Of a DNA stretch of 47,611 bases, positions 8,472 to 16,520 are shown piece after piece. Positions within the stretch are counted from its first letter, which is position 1; every line of letters starts with the position of its first letter. The stretch is from LSUCC0057 sp048549915 (GTDB taxonomy: Bacteria; Pseudomonadota; Gammaproteobacteria; Pseudomonadales; Porticoccaceae): contig JBLYYE010000011.1 in NCBI GenBank assembly GCA_048549915.1, positions 1 to 47,611 on the forward strand, written 5' to 3'. The notes under the pieces were generated by a model. That model was not told the DNA's origin, did not search any database, and worked only from the letters and a program-made list of their open reading frames with translations. The translations under genes and the position numbers were made by a program.

Positions 8472-9596
8472 TTAGCGGCTGACAGCTGCAAGCATTGCTG
8501 CAACTGTCTTTTCATCGTAACCCAGCTGCTTGAGAACGACTGCCGTATCGCCGCCCAACGGTGCTGCGGCAGTGGGTGTCTGGCTGGGAGTTCGCGAAAA
8601 ACGCGGCGCCGGGGCCGCTTGGGTGACTCCGTCAACGTCAATGAAGCTGTTGCGGGCTTGATTGTGTGGGTGCAGAGGCGCCTCATTCATCGACAGCACG
8701 GGAGCAAAGCAGATATCGGTGCCCTCCATCAAATTGCACCAGTAGTCGCGGGTTTGAGTGGCGATTTTCTCGGCGATAATCGCTTTGAGTGCCGGCCACT
8801 GACGCGGGTCCATCTGTGCGGAGAACTGTTCGCTGTCGAGCTCTAATGTTTCAATCAATAGCGCGTAAAACTGCGGTTCAATCGATCCTATCGAAATAAA
8901 CTTATCATCACTGGTGCGGTATGTATCGTAAAAATGGGCGGCGCCGTCGAGAATATTACAGCCGGGGCGGTCCTGCCACATACCTGAGGCCAACATACTC
9001 TGCATCATATGCATAAGGTTCGCTGCGCCCTCAGTCATGGCGGCATCGATCACTTGGCCTTGGCCAGAACTGTGGCGCTCGATTACGGCAGCTAAGATGC
9101 CCATGACTAAGAACATCGTGCCGCCACCAAAATCGCCTACCAAGTTGAGTGGCGCAACCGGAGTTTCTCCGGCGCGCCCGATGGCGTGCAGTGCCCCTGT
9201 CAGAGAGATGTAATTGAGGTCATGCCCCGCAGCGTGTGAGAGCGGGCCATACTGGCCCCAGCCGGTGATGCGCCCGTAGATCAATCGCGGGTTGCGAGCA
9301 TGCAGTTGCTCTGGGCCAAAGCCGAGCCGTTCAGCTACACCTGGTCGAAACCCCTCGATGAGAACATCGGCTCGGTCGCAGAGTTTCAACAACGCCTCGA
9401 GGCCTTCCGCGCTTTTTAAATCGAGAGCAATCGTCTGTTTGCCGCGCTCACTGATTGCTGCAGGGCGGAGTTTGCTGCTGACCTTGCGGCCAACAGTAGT
9501 CACCTCAGCGCCCATGTCGGCCAGTAGCATGCCGGCAAACGGAGCGGGCCCTAATCCTTCAATTTCTACTACGCGGATTCCAGCCAGTGGTCCCAT
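8472..9596 (-). CDS. Alpha-methylacyl-CoA racemase / family III CoA-transferase
   Basis: This 374-residue protein starts at ATG 9596 (MGPLAGIRVVEIEGLGPAPF). It matches the AMACR/MCR branch of family III CoA-transferases: GHDLNYISLTGAL contains the catalytic His, GDFGGG the catalytic Asp, and LLADMGAEV the CoA-binding region. AMACR inverts the 2-methyl centre of branched acyl-CoAs, including the C25 centre of sterol and bile-acid side chains, before beta-oxidation. BaiF-type bile-acid CoA-transferases belong to the same superfamily. It lies last on a minus-strand run with two HSD-type SDRs, consistent with steroid side-chain metabolism. The upstream in-frame extension overlaps the hsdA-like gene and is probably not translated. 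Confidence 0.88.
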   Translation of the reverse strand: MGPLAGIRVVEIEGLGPAPFAGMLLADMGAEVTTVGRKVSSKLRPAAISERGKQTIALDLKSAEGLEALLKLCDRADVLIEGFRPGVAERLGFGPEQLHARNPRLIYGRITGWGQYGPLSHAAGHDLNYISLTGALHAIGRAGETPVAPLNLVGDFGGGTMFLVMGILAAVIERHSSGQGQVIDAAMTEGAANLMHMMQSMLASGMWQDRPGCNILDGAAHFYDTYRTSDDKFISIGSIEPQFYALLIETLELDSEQFSAQMDPRQWPALKAIIAEKIATQTRDYWCNLMEGTDICFAPVLSMNEAPLHPHNQARNSFIDVDGVTQAAPAPRFSRTPSQTPTAAAPLGGDTAVVLKQLGYDEKTVAAMLAAVSR

Positions 9597-9606
9597 AAAA
9601 AACTCT

Positions 9607-10365
9607 TTAGATAATGTTAGGTCTAAACATCGCGTCGTGGCCGCCATCGACAAACAGCAGTGCGCCACAGATAAAACTCGCTTTGTCGCTGAGCAGGAAC
9701 TCTACCAAGTTTGCGACATCTTCGGGCAAGCCTGGGCGACCGGCGGGTATTGAGGCTACAAACTGGCGGATAGCATCGCCGTAAGTGGCGTCGTTAGCTA
9801 CAGCGGCTGTCATCGGTGTCTCAATATAGCCCGGAGCAATCGCGTTGATGGTGATGCCACGGCGTGCGTACTCGCCGCTGACAGCCTTCATCCAGCGCGC
9901 CACGGCTTGTTTAGAACCGCTGTAACAGTTGTGCCCGCTTTGATCTTTTGCGGCACTAATAGCAACCGCTTCATCGTCGCTGAGCATGGCTTCAACAAGT
10001 TCGGGGGCGGTACATTGCGGCGCTGAATTAGAAGAAATTAACACCACACGACCACCCTCTCTAAGCAAGTCTGCAGTGCCTGCGACTAACTCAGTGGTGC
10101 CAAAGTAGTTTATCGAGATGATTTTGCCACTGTCTGGGAAATGTGAAGCGACGCCAGCACAGGTAATAATGCCATCCAAGCCCTCGCTAAACTGCTCGCG
10201 TGCTTGAGCTATCGCTGCTGCACGCGAGGCAGCATCTGAGAGATCGACAGTAATGTCAGCATCTTTCAAATCCATGACTACAACGCGGTGGCCCGCTTCG
10301 CGCAGACAGTTTTTGATGGCGGCTCCTATGCCAGTAGCACCACCACTCATTAGGTAACTTTTCAT
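9607..10365 (-). CDS. hsdA: 3alpha-hydroxysteroid dehydrogenase/carbonyl reductase (SDR)
   Basis: The 252-residue SDR closely resembles Comamonas testosteroni HsdA over its whole length: GGATGIGAAI nucleotide loop, MDLKDADITVDLSD with Asp after beta-2 (NAD(H) preference), GLDGIITCAGV, the diagnostic SINYFGTTEL, catalytic SS...YSGSK, and a C-terminus DGGHDAMFRP like the Comamonas ending. HsdA reversibly oxidises the 3alpha-hydroxyl of steroids and bile acids to the 3-ketone, the entry step of degradation. It is flanked by a racemase gene (10 bases downstream) and another SDR, as part of a minus-strand operon. Confidence 0.88.
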   Translation of the reverse strand: MKSYLMSGGATGIGAAIKNCLREAGHRVVVMDLKDADITVDLSDAASRAAAIAQAREQFSEGLDGIITCAGVASHFPDSGKIISINYFGTTELVAGTADLLREGGRVVLISSNSAPQCTAPELVEAMLSDDEAVAISAAKDQSGHNCYSGSKQAVARWMKAVSGEYARRGITINAIAPGYIETPMTAAVANDATYGDAIRQFVASIPAGRPGLPEDVANLVEFLLSDKASFICGALLFVDGGHDAMFRPNII

Positions 10366-10395
10366 TTTATAACCCCTTTAAAAGCTTAAACTTAA

Positions 10396-11199
10396 TCACT
10401 GTTGATGGATGTTGGCTTCGATAGCGCTGCCCGGCAGGGCTTGCATGCCGCCATCGACTTCAAGGATTTTGCCACTGACAAATGCGCTGGCACTGCTGGC
10501 TAAGTAGACTGCTGCCCAGGCGATATCCATCGGCTCACCCATACGCTGTAGCGGTATCCAGCGTGTAGTGGCCTTATGCATAGCCTCATTTTGTTTAATG
10601 AAGGCGGTGCTGGGGGTATCTACCGCGCCGGGGGCAATGCCATTGACGCGAATCTCTGGAGCTAGCTCGTAAGCCATGACTTTAGTCATCTGGTTCATGC
10701 CGGCTTTGGCAGCTGCATAGGCTGAGAAATTTTTATCTACCATCCACGACAGCGCCGAAGAGACGTTTATGATCGCTGCATCATGGCCCTTGCGCAGCAG
10801 TGGCAGGCAGCCATGGATAATCGAGTATGCCGAGGTCAGATTGATGGTCAGGGTATCTTCAAATCGTCGTCGATCGACCTTATCCAAGCTTCCCCAGCCG
10901 CGTCCAGCCGCCCCAGCGTTGTTAACTAAGATATCTAGGGCATCAAACTCGGAAGAGATTTTTTCGGGCAAATGGTCTACCTGCTGCTGATCGGTAATAT
11001 CGCAGGCAATCATTAGCGCTTTAACTCCGTGGCTGCGAACTTCTTCGGCTAGGCTGTCCAACTCTTCTTGATTGCGAGCAATTCCAATGACATTCGCGCC
11101 CAACTGCGCATAACTGAGTGCAATAGCGCGCCCAATCCCTTTGCCGGCACCGGTGACTAGGGCAGTTTTACCGGTTAATTTAAAAGCATCTAGCAGCAT
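10396..11199 (-). CDS. SDR oxidoreductase, 7alpha-hydroxysteroid dehydrogenase-like
   Basis: This 267-residue classical SDR has TGAGKGIG (nucleotide loop), DILVNNAG, a catalytic Ser (INVSSALS) and YAAAKAGM (Tyr-x3-Lys). The segment RVNGIAPGAVDTPSTAF and overall spacing resemble E. coli HdhA (7alpha-HSDH). An Arg (GIARNQ) follows beta-2, suggesting possible NADP(H) use. In this operon (TetR - SDR - hsdA - racemase) a role on hydroxysteroids or on a side-chain 3-hydroxyacyl-CoA is likely; the exact position oxidised cannot be told from sequence. Confidence 0.75.
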   Translation of the reverse strand: MLLDAFKLTGKTALVTGAGKGIGRAIALSYAQLGANVIGIARNQEELDSLAEEVRSHGVKALMIACDITDQQQVDHLPEKISSEFDALDILVNNAGAAGRGWGSLDKVDRRRFEDTLTINLTSAYSIIHGCLPLLRKGHDAAIINVSSALSWMVDKNFSAYAAAKAGMNQMTKVMAYELAPEIRVNGIAPGAVDTPSTAFIKQNEAMHKATTRWIPLQRMGEPMDIAWAAVYLASSASAFVSGKILEVDGGMQALPGSAIEANIHQQ

Positions 11200-11226
11200 A
11201 ATAATTCCTCTATGTTTATTTTATAT

Positions 11227-11895
11227 TTAGGTGGCAGGTGTATTGGGTTTAAGAGCATTGGCGAGTAGCGTGGCGGTCTCTTCCAGAGTGGTGAAAAGAT
11301 CTAAATTTTCAACGCTGAGCCAGTTGAGTAGCGCGTAGAGATAACTACCCACTAATACCTGTACTTGGACAGTGACAGCGGTTTGGCTGTTGACATCTCC
11401 CTGCTCGCGGCCGGCCTCAACCAGTTGTGCCATGGCGTTGTTTAATCGCGCCATGCGGTCGGTGGATGTACTTTGATCGGCTAAGCCCGACATCCCCTCG
11501 ACCAACATAATTTGCGTGAGAGCACTGTTTTTGGCGATATGTGTGGCAGAGCGCCGCATGAGATTTTCGATGCGCACTTGGGTTGAATTGCTTTGATCAA
11601 TCTCCGCCTCAATGTAGCGTATGAACTGAGCGTCCATAATTTCTATCAGTGCGTGAAGAACTGCCTGTTTGTTGGCAAAGTAATTAAAAAATGTAGGTTT
11701 GGATATCTCCGCCGCAGCGGCGATGCTGTCCACGGTAGTGTTTTGAACACCCTGTGCGGCGAACAGTTCACCTGCTGCGCTGCAGATGCGCTGATGGGTC
11801 AGACGTTTCTTGCGGTCGCGCAGCGATTCGTTGGCGTTGCTGACGCTATCTTTTTTAGCCGTATTTGATAAGAGCGCCGAGGCAGGGCTATTCAC
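11227..11895 (-). CDS. TetR family transcriptional regulator
   Basis: The 222-residue protein starts at GTG 11895, supported by an AGAGGA box eight bases upstream on the minus strand; no later Met fits. It has an N-terminal extension of about 30 residues, a TetR helix-turn-helix at about 35-80 (TTVDSIAAAAEISKPTFFNY), and a variable ligand-binding C-terminal domain. Its gene is divergent from an SDR/Rieske pair and precedes the SDR-hsdA-racemase genes. It probably represses both units and is released by a steroid or CoA-thioester ligand, as KstR-type TetR proteins are. Its own promoter region carries repeated sites (see 11955-11983). Confidence 0.9.
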   Translation of the reverse strand: MNSPASALLSNTAKKDSVSNANESLRDRKKRLTHQRICSAAGELFAAQGVQNTTVDSIAAAAEISKPTFFNYFANKQAVLHALIEIMDAQFIRYIEAEIDQSNSTQVRIENLMRRSATHIAKNSALTQIMLVEGMSGLADQSTSTDRMARLNNAMAQLVEAGREQGDVNSQTAVTVQVQVLVGSYLYALLNWLSVENLDLFTTLEETATLLANALKPNTPAT

Positions 11896-11929
11896 AGTAA
11901 AGATCCTCTGTTGCAGGTCTATTTAGGGG

Positions 11930-11957
11930 TTGCCAAGATAGGAATTTAGGATATACC
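11930..11957 (+). promoter_or_regulatory. Candidate promoter for the SDR-Rieske operon
   Basis: A TTGCCA -35-like box (11930-11935) lies 16 bases before TATACC (11952-11957). The -10 box overlaps the first copy of the ACCATAGTAAA repeat, a position expected for repression. Confidence 0.4.
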
Positions 11958-11983
11958 ATAGTAAAAAATTTAACCATAGTAAA
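11955..11983. promoter_or_regulatory. Direct repeat ACCATAGTAAA, candidate TetR operator
   Basis: Two identical 11-base copies lie at 11955-11965 and 11973-11983, start-to-start spacing 18 bases. A degenerate third copy, CACAGTAAAGAT, is at 11893-11904 over the TetR start codon. Between the first two, GTAAA...TTAAC forms an imperfect dyad. The placement between divergent genes suggests binding by the adjacent TetR protein; this is inference. Confidence 0.5.
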
Positions 11984-12003
11984 GATATTTGAGGGTAGCC
12001 ACT

Positions 12004-12765
12004 ATGTCGCAGTTATTAAAAGATAAAGTCGGTGTCGTCACTGGTTCTGGTGGGGGAATAGGTCGTGCAATTGCCTGCGCCTTTGCCCGCGAAGGTGCCA
12101 AAGTGGTTGTGACAGACTTCAATGAAGAGACCGGCCGTGAGACAGTTGAGCTGATAAGCTCAAGTGGTGGCGATGCTCAATTTTTTGCCGCTGATGTCTC
12201 TAAAGAAGAGCAAGTCAGCGCCTTGATGGCGTTCACTGTAGAACAGTACGGCCGGCTCGATATCGCCTGTAACAGTGCCGCGGTCAGCCGTGGATCTGGA
12301 CCAATACACACTTTCGAAAAGGCTGTATTTGATCAGACACTGGAGTTATGTCTTACCAATACCTGGCTGTGTATGAAGTATCAGATCCCACTCATGCTCG
12401 AGCAGGGTGCCGGCAGCATCGTCAATATATCCTCTAATGCTTCACTGCGTGGTCAGCGCTTTAACACCGCTTATGCGGCAGCGAAGAGCGGCGTCAATCT
12501 ATTGACAAAAAGTGCAGCGACCGAGTACGGCCACAAAGGTGTGCGCATCAATGCGGTCTCACCCGGTGTCATACGCACCCCGGGAGTAGAAAAATATTTT
12601 GCAGAGCAGCCCAAAATTGCCGAGGGGCTCAAACAAGCCGCGGTGATGAACCGCTTAGGTGAACCCGAAGAGATCGCAGAGGCGGTGGTATTTCTCTGCT
12701 CTGAGCGGGCCTCGTTCATTACTGGGCAAATACTTTCCGTTGATGGCGGCGCCGCCGTTAAATAA
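12004..12765 (+). CDS. SDR family oxidoreductase
   Basis: The 253-residue classical SDR starts at ATG 12004, chosen over 11989 because GAGGG lies about ten bases upstream. Motifs are TGSGGGIGRAI, TDFNEE with Asp after beta-2 (NAD(H)), DIACNSAAVS in place of the usual NNAG, catalytic SSNAS, YAAAKSG and VDGGAAVK. It is 26 bases before the KshA-like Rieske gene and probably co-transcribed with it, so it may oxidise the hydroxyl that oxygenase makes or act on a steroid alcohol. The substrate is not identifiable from sequence. Confidence 0.85.
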   Translation: MSQLLKDKVGVVTGSGGGIGRAIACAFAREGAKVVVTDFNEETGRETVELISSSGGDAQFFAADVSKEEQVSALMAFTVEQYGRLDIACNSAAVSRGSGPIHTFEKAVFDQTLELCLTNTWLCMKYQIPLMLEQGAGSIVNISSNASLRGQRFNTAYAAAKSGVNLLTKSAATEYGHKGVRINAVSPGVIRTPGVEKYFAEQPKIAEGLKQAAVMNRLGEPEEIAEAVVFLCSERASFITGQILSVDGGAAVK

Positions 12766-12791
12766 TGTCACCGTAGCATCAGGAGTAGACC

Positions 12792-13793
12792 ATGCTTATT
12801 ACTACCGATAAACGTACCACACCGATTCCACTACCGATGCCCTGGGGCTGGTACCACGTTCTCTACTCACATGAGCTTAAGAATGGACACTCGGCACCAC
12901 TGACCTATTTTGGACAGGAGTTGGTGGCTTTTCGGACCGAATCGGGTGTTGCCCGAGTAGTGGACGCCTACTGCCCGCATATGGGCGCACATTTGGGTTA
13001 CGGTATTCGAGATCAAGCGGGTGGCGGCTCATCAGTAGTGGGTGAAAGTATTGTCTGCCCATTTCACGGCTGGGCTTTTAGTGGTGAGGGTAAGTGTACA
13101 GATATTCCCTACGCCAAAAATATGCCACCCAAGGTAGCCCGCGGAGAGCAAGTGCTCGGCTGCTGGCAGGTGCGTGAAATCAACGGGTCTATTTTAGTCT
13201 GGTATCACCCGCACGGTGTCGAGCCATTATTTGAGCCCACGGTTGTAGAAGAGCTGTTGGACGATGCAGCCAACTGGGGTGAACCCTCATACCACCAGTG
13301 GGAGATTGGTACCCACATGGAAGAGATCGGTGAAAATGCGGTCGATCCTGCGCACTTCAAATTCGTGCACGGTACCGATGACGTCCCCGATGCCGATGTG
13401 CTCGAGTTTGATGGTTACAACCGCCGCGGTTTTTTGCGCACGCGCAATACCACCCCTCAAGGCATTGTTGATGGCACCATTGAAAATATGAACTTTGGCC
13501 CTGGCCTCGCTGTGGTGCGTTTTAAAGGATTGGTGGACACAGTGCTGATTGCCAACGTTACGCCGATCACCAATGAACTGACTCGAGCTCATTACGCCTT
13601 TATCCAGCCCAAGCCAGCTAATGAGATGATGGCCCGCTTTGGCAAGGCGCTAGTAGACAATATCTGCCAGCAGATGGAAGAAGATAAAATTATTTGGGAC
13701 CGCAAAAAATACTACACCAAGCCACTGTTGTGTGACGGTGATGGCCCTTTTGCTAAATTCAGAAAGTGGTACTCACAGTTTTTGGTGGAGTAA
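12792..13793 (+). CDS. Rieske non-heme iron oxygenase, KshA-like
   Basis: The 333-residue protein has an N-terminal Rieske [2Fe-2S] domain with Cys61-x-His63 (CPHMGAHLG) and Cys89-x2-His92 (CPFHGW). Its catalytic domain holds the iron ligand set Asn182/Asp185-x2-His188-x4-His193. The C-terminal KFRKWYSQFLVE resembles the end of KshA and related sterol Rieske enzymes (DAF-36/Neverland). It would hydroxylate or desaturate a steroid and needs a reductase that is not in the window. It differs clearly from the second Rieske protein at 37520, so it may act at another ring position or on another substrate. An intrinsic terminator follows. Confidence 0.82.
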   Translation: MLITTDKRTTPIPLPMPWGWYHVLYSHELKNGHSAPLTYFGQELVAFRTESGVARVVDAYCPHMGAHLGYGIRDQAGGGSSVVGESIVCPFHGWAFSGEGKCTDIPYAKNMPPKVARGEQVLGCWQVREINGSILVWYHPHGVEPLFEPTVVEELLDDAANWGEPSYHQWEIGTHMEEIGENAVDPAHFKFVHGTDDVPDADVLEFDGYNRRGFLRTRNTTPQGIVDGTIENMNFGPGLAVVRFKGLVDTVLIANVTPITNELTRAHYAFIQPKPANEMMARFGKALVDNICQQMEEDKIIWDRKKYYTKPLLCDGDGPFAKFRKWYSQFLVE

Positions 13794-13823
13794 CTTTACC
13801 TGTGATTTCGTAAGTCAATGAAG

Positions 13824-13851
13824 CGCCATCCGTTATGGGTGGCGTTTTTTT
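13824..13851 (+). terminator. Intrinsic terminator after the Rieske gene
   Basis: An eight-pair stem, CGCCATCC (13824-13831) with GGGTGGCG (13837-13844), encloses a GTTAT loop and is followed by seven T. It separates the SDR-Rieske unit from the lipoprotein gene. Confidence 0.85.
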
Positions 13852-13866
13852 ATTAAGGGAGTCAAT

Positions 13867-15396
13867 ATGAGAGCATTTCTTCTAATCCTCGCGTCGGCTT
13901 TAGCGGGTTGCAATAGTGAGCGTGTTGCCGAGCCGTTAACTTCTTCACAGCCGATGGCATCGGCTCCCTTTGTTGCACAACAGTGGATTCCTCGCGCTGT
14001 ACAAATTAAAGCAGTTGTGCACCCCTTTATGGCTGCGGCGGGGCGCAACTCTATGCATGGTGACAGTCACAATAGTGATGTTCACCACAGCTCAGGTCCT
14101 GTGTCTATTGATACGGTACAGAGCTCGCGCTTGGGGGCGAAAAGGGCGGGCGGACAGTGTGCCACCAATACATTCACGGCCGATGGTAAACTGATTTTGC
14201 TCTGCGCCAAACTCGATGGTTTCAGGATACAGCTACTCGAAAGTAGAACGCTTGAGCTGTTAGCCGAGCACCGTATGCCGATGCGCTCCTCTAGCTTTCA
14301 GGCATTACTCGCGTGGGACCGCTCGATCATTATGGCGGACAGTTCAGGGGCTTACTTTTATCTCGATAATCAAGATCGTGTGGTGCTCGCAGATAACCTC
14401 AACCGAGTATTGCGATTGGCTTATCGCCAACTCGATAGCGGCGAGTGGGAGTTTTATCAGGACAGTCGCTGGGATCTCTCCGAAGTAGTGCCGAGTGATT
14501 GTCTGCGCCCCAGCAATCCGTTTGCCAAAGGGGAATGCGATATGATCACCGGCGTTTTACCAGATTATGACGGCCATCTATGGTGGGTCAGCCGTTACGG
14601 TCGAATTGGTGTGATCGATATCGACAGTGGCCAGGTACAGTCCATCGCCTTGCCCGAAGAGGAGATTCAAAATGGTTTTGCAGTCGCAAAGGACGGTGTT
14701 TATATCGTCTCTGATCATGCGCTGTATAGATTTGAAAGGAGCTCAGACGGCTATCCCAGGATTATTTGGCGAGAACCTTACGATCGCGGCAGCCAGCGTC
14801 AGGTTGGTTCAATCAACCAAGGCAGTGGTACTACGCCAACCGTATTTGGCGATTACATCACCATTACTGATAATGCCGATGGCCAGATTAACTTGCTGAT
14901 TTACAACCGTACTGCCGCCTCTGAGCGATTACAGTGCAAGATGCCTCTGTTTACAGCGCAGGGTTCGGCTACCGACAACTCAATGATTGCCTTCAACGAC
15001 ACAGTGATTATTGAAAATAACGCCGGTTACAGCAGTGTCTACGGACAAAATGATTGGGCAAATTTACCGGGCGGTATTGAGCGAATCGACATCAATCCGA
15101 GCACTGGTCGCTGTGAAAAAGTATGGCGTTCTGCTGTGAATGCGCCATCATCGGTGCCCAAACTGGCGGCTAAAATTGGCGTTGCTTATTTCTATGCTTT
15201 CCAACTTGATGATCAAGGTGAACGCCACTGGACGCTGGTCGGGCTCGATGTCGACACTGGTGAAACAGTGGTTAGCATACCGACCGGAGCCGGTGCGCCC
15301 TTCAATAACAACTGGGCGCCGATTACCTTAGCTCCAGATGGTACGGCCTATGTGGGTACCAGCCGGGGAGTTTTAGCTCTGTGGGATAGACCCTGA
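13867..15396 (+). CDS. Predicted lipoprotein of unknown function, beta-propeller-like
   Basis: The 509-residue protein starts at ATG 13867 (AAGGGAG upstream). A lipobox LAGC puts the lipidated Cys at residue 15. Asn, not Asp, follows the Cys, so an outer-membrane destination is plausible. A His-rich stretch (MHGDSHNSDVHHSS) at about 60-75 could bind metal. The remainder shows repeated short beta-rich units (for example LLWVSRYGRIGVIDID-like and GTAYVGTSRGVLAL at the end), suggesting a PQQ/YVTN-type propeller, but I recognise no named family. It lies between terminators, so it is likely monocistronic. Placement among steroid genes suggests a role in substrate capture or extracytoplasmic oxidation; this is speculation. 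Confidence 0.75.
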   Translation: MRAFLLILASALAGCNSERVAEPLTSSQPMASAPFVAQQWIPRAVQIKAVVHPFMAAAGRNSMHGDSHNSDVHHSSGPVSIDTVQSSRLGAKRAGGQCATNTFTADGKLILLCAKLDGFRIQLLESRTLELLAEHRMPMRSSSFQALLAWDRSIIMADSSGAYFYLDNQDRVVLADNLNRVLRLAYRQLDSGEWEFYQDSRWDLSEVVPSDCLRPSNPFAKGECDMITGVLPDYDGHLWWVSRYGRIGVIDIDSGQVQSIALPEEEIQNGFAVAKDGVYIVSDHALYRFERSSDGYPRIIWREPYDRGSQRQVGSINQGSGTTPTVFGDYITITDNADGQINLLIYNRTAASERLQCKMPLFTAQGSATDNSMIAFNDTVIIENNAGYSSVYGQNDWANLPGGIERIDINPSTGRCEKVWRSAVNAPSSVPKLAAKIGVAYFYAFQLDDQGERHWTLVGLDVDTGETVVSIPTGAGAPFNNNWAPITLAPDGTAYVGTSRGVLALWDRP

Positions 15397-15405
15397 AAAA
15401 AGGCG

Positions 15406-15437
15406 AAAAAAAGCGAGGCCAAGGCCTCGCTTTTTTT
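15406..15437. terminator. Bidirectional intrinsic terminator
   Basis: A long perfect hairpin: A7-GCGAGGCC (15406-15420) pairs with GGCCTCGC-T7 (15423-15437) around an AA loop. It lies between the convergent lipoprotein and 5alpha-reductase genes and has U-tracts in both directions. Confidence 0.92.
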
Positions 15438-15453
15438 ATGATTGCCAAGGGAA

Positions 15454-16254
15454 TTATAAAATGCCCGGAATAACTGCTTTGCGCTCTGCGGGGTAGTCAT
15501 CAAAGGTTTTGTGGAACCAGCGATGGGTGTAGATAGCGCGCGGTACTAAGTTGCCTACTGTCATGGCCAGCACAAAGACCGCACCAAAATTCCAGGTCAT
15601 CACAGTAAACCCGACAAACGATAGGATCTCGCCTAAATACTGCGGGCAGCTGACAAACTTAAAGCCACCGCCGTAGGGGATTTTGTAGCGCGGTTCGTCG
15701 GCAGACGGGTTCTTGGAGCGCAGGTTGCGCAAAATATAGTCAGAGTGCACGTTGAGCGTAAAACCAAATAGATAAATAGCTAAGCCGATGATAAAGCGCG
15801 GGTCGCTAAACCAGTCCAATGTATAGTGAGTGCCAAGCTCCGCAATGTACTCGGCATTGAAATAGCCGTGTAACAGCAGTGTTAGCCAGCCAGCAATAAC
15901 GACGTTGAGGGCAAAAGATGACTCACTACCGGGCTGCACACGCATCAGCAGTGGCGCTACCAGCGCGCGGTTGGTGTAGTGGAACATCCACACTGCGAGG
16001 AAAAATAGCGGTACCGGTTCCCAAGCGTTGGCCCCTTGGAAGAAGACAATCGGGAACACCAACAATCCGGGTAGTTCCATAACCACCCAGCCCACTTTAG
16101 AGTTGAGTTTAACCCCTTTGCGTTTTTTCCCGCCGCCAAAACGGCCGCCATAAGCTGCGGTGCCAAAAAAACTTCCGACAAAGATCAGTGCGGCATAGAT
16201 AAAGCCGAAAGTCAGTGCGGTGTCGTAGAAGGTATTGCCGGTGTACCACTGCAT
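15454..16254 (-). CDS. 3-oxo-5alpha-steroid 4-dehydrogenase (steroid 5alpha-reductase, SRD5A family)
   Basis: The 266-residue polytopic membrane protein (about six to seven hydrophobic segments) is close in length and motifs to vertebrate SRD5A1/2. Glu60 in MELPGLL and Tyr93 in FHYTNRALVAPLL correspond to the Glu57/Tyr91 catalytic pair of human SRD5A2. NVHSDYILRNLR, YKIPYGGGFKFVSCPQYLGE and a C-terminal YPAERKAVIPGIL complete the NADPH-binding C-terminal region. The family reduces delta4-3-ketosteroids to 5alpha-dihydro products with NADPH. Divergent by 266 bases from a delta4-(5alpha)-dehydrogenase-like gene, it forms an apparent 5alpha-steroid module. Other DUF1295/methyltransferase-like relatives are less likely given these motifs. 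Confidence 0.85.
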   Translation of the reverse strand: MQWYTGNTFYDTALTFGFIYAALIFVGSFFGTAAYGGRFGGGKKRKGVKLNSKVGWVVMELPGLLVFPIVFFQGANAWEPVPLFFLAVWMFHYTNRALVAPLLMRVQPGSESSFALNVVIAGWLTLLLHGYFNAEYIAELGTHYTLDWFSDPRFIIGLAIYLFGFTLNVHSDYILRNLRSKNPSADEPRYKIPYGGGFKFVSCPQYLGEILSFVGFTVMTWNFGAVFVLAMTVGNLVPRAIYTHRWFHKTFDDYPAERKAVIPGIL

Positions 16255-16276
16255 GGAGAATCCTCTTTATTAGCGT

Positions 16277-16294
16277 GGGGTAAATTTACACCCC
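16277..16294. promoter_or_regulatory. Dyad GGGG-TAAATTTA-CA-CCCC, candidate operator
   Basis: The core GTAAATTTAC (16280-16289) is a perfect palindrome flanked by GGG and CCCC. It lies 23 bases upstream of the 5alpha-reductase start in the 266-base divergent gap. The same gap holds a CTTAGATG direct repeat (16461-16468 and 16493-16500) and a small AAAAACC/GGTTTTT hairpin (16485-16508) just before the next gene. Confidence 0.45.
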
Positions 16295-16520
16295 TCTCGT
16301 TATAGGTTTAAGAGCAGAAGTAATGTAATCAATGCCATTGCCTTGAGATACCCGCATTCGGACTAGGTGCGCAGCAGGTGTGAACACGCCCTCAGTGCCT
16401 TGCCATAGCCGCCTCAACATCGTCCATTTGTGGGCTGCCGCGGCCATTAACATTGGGTACCTTAGATGAACAACAACAGAAATAAAAAACCTCTTAGATG
16501 CGGTTTTTAAAAGGCCCACA

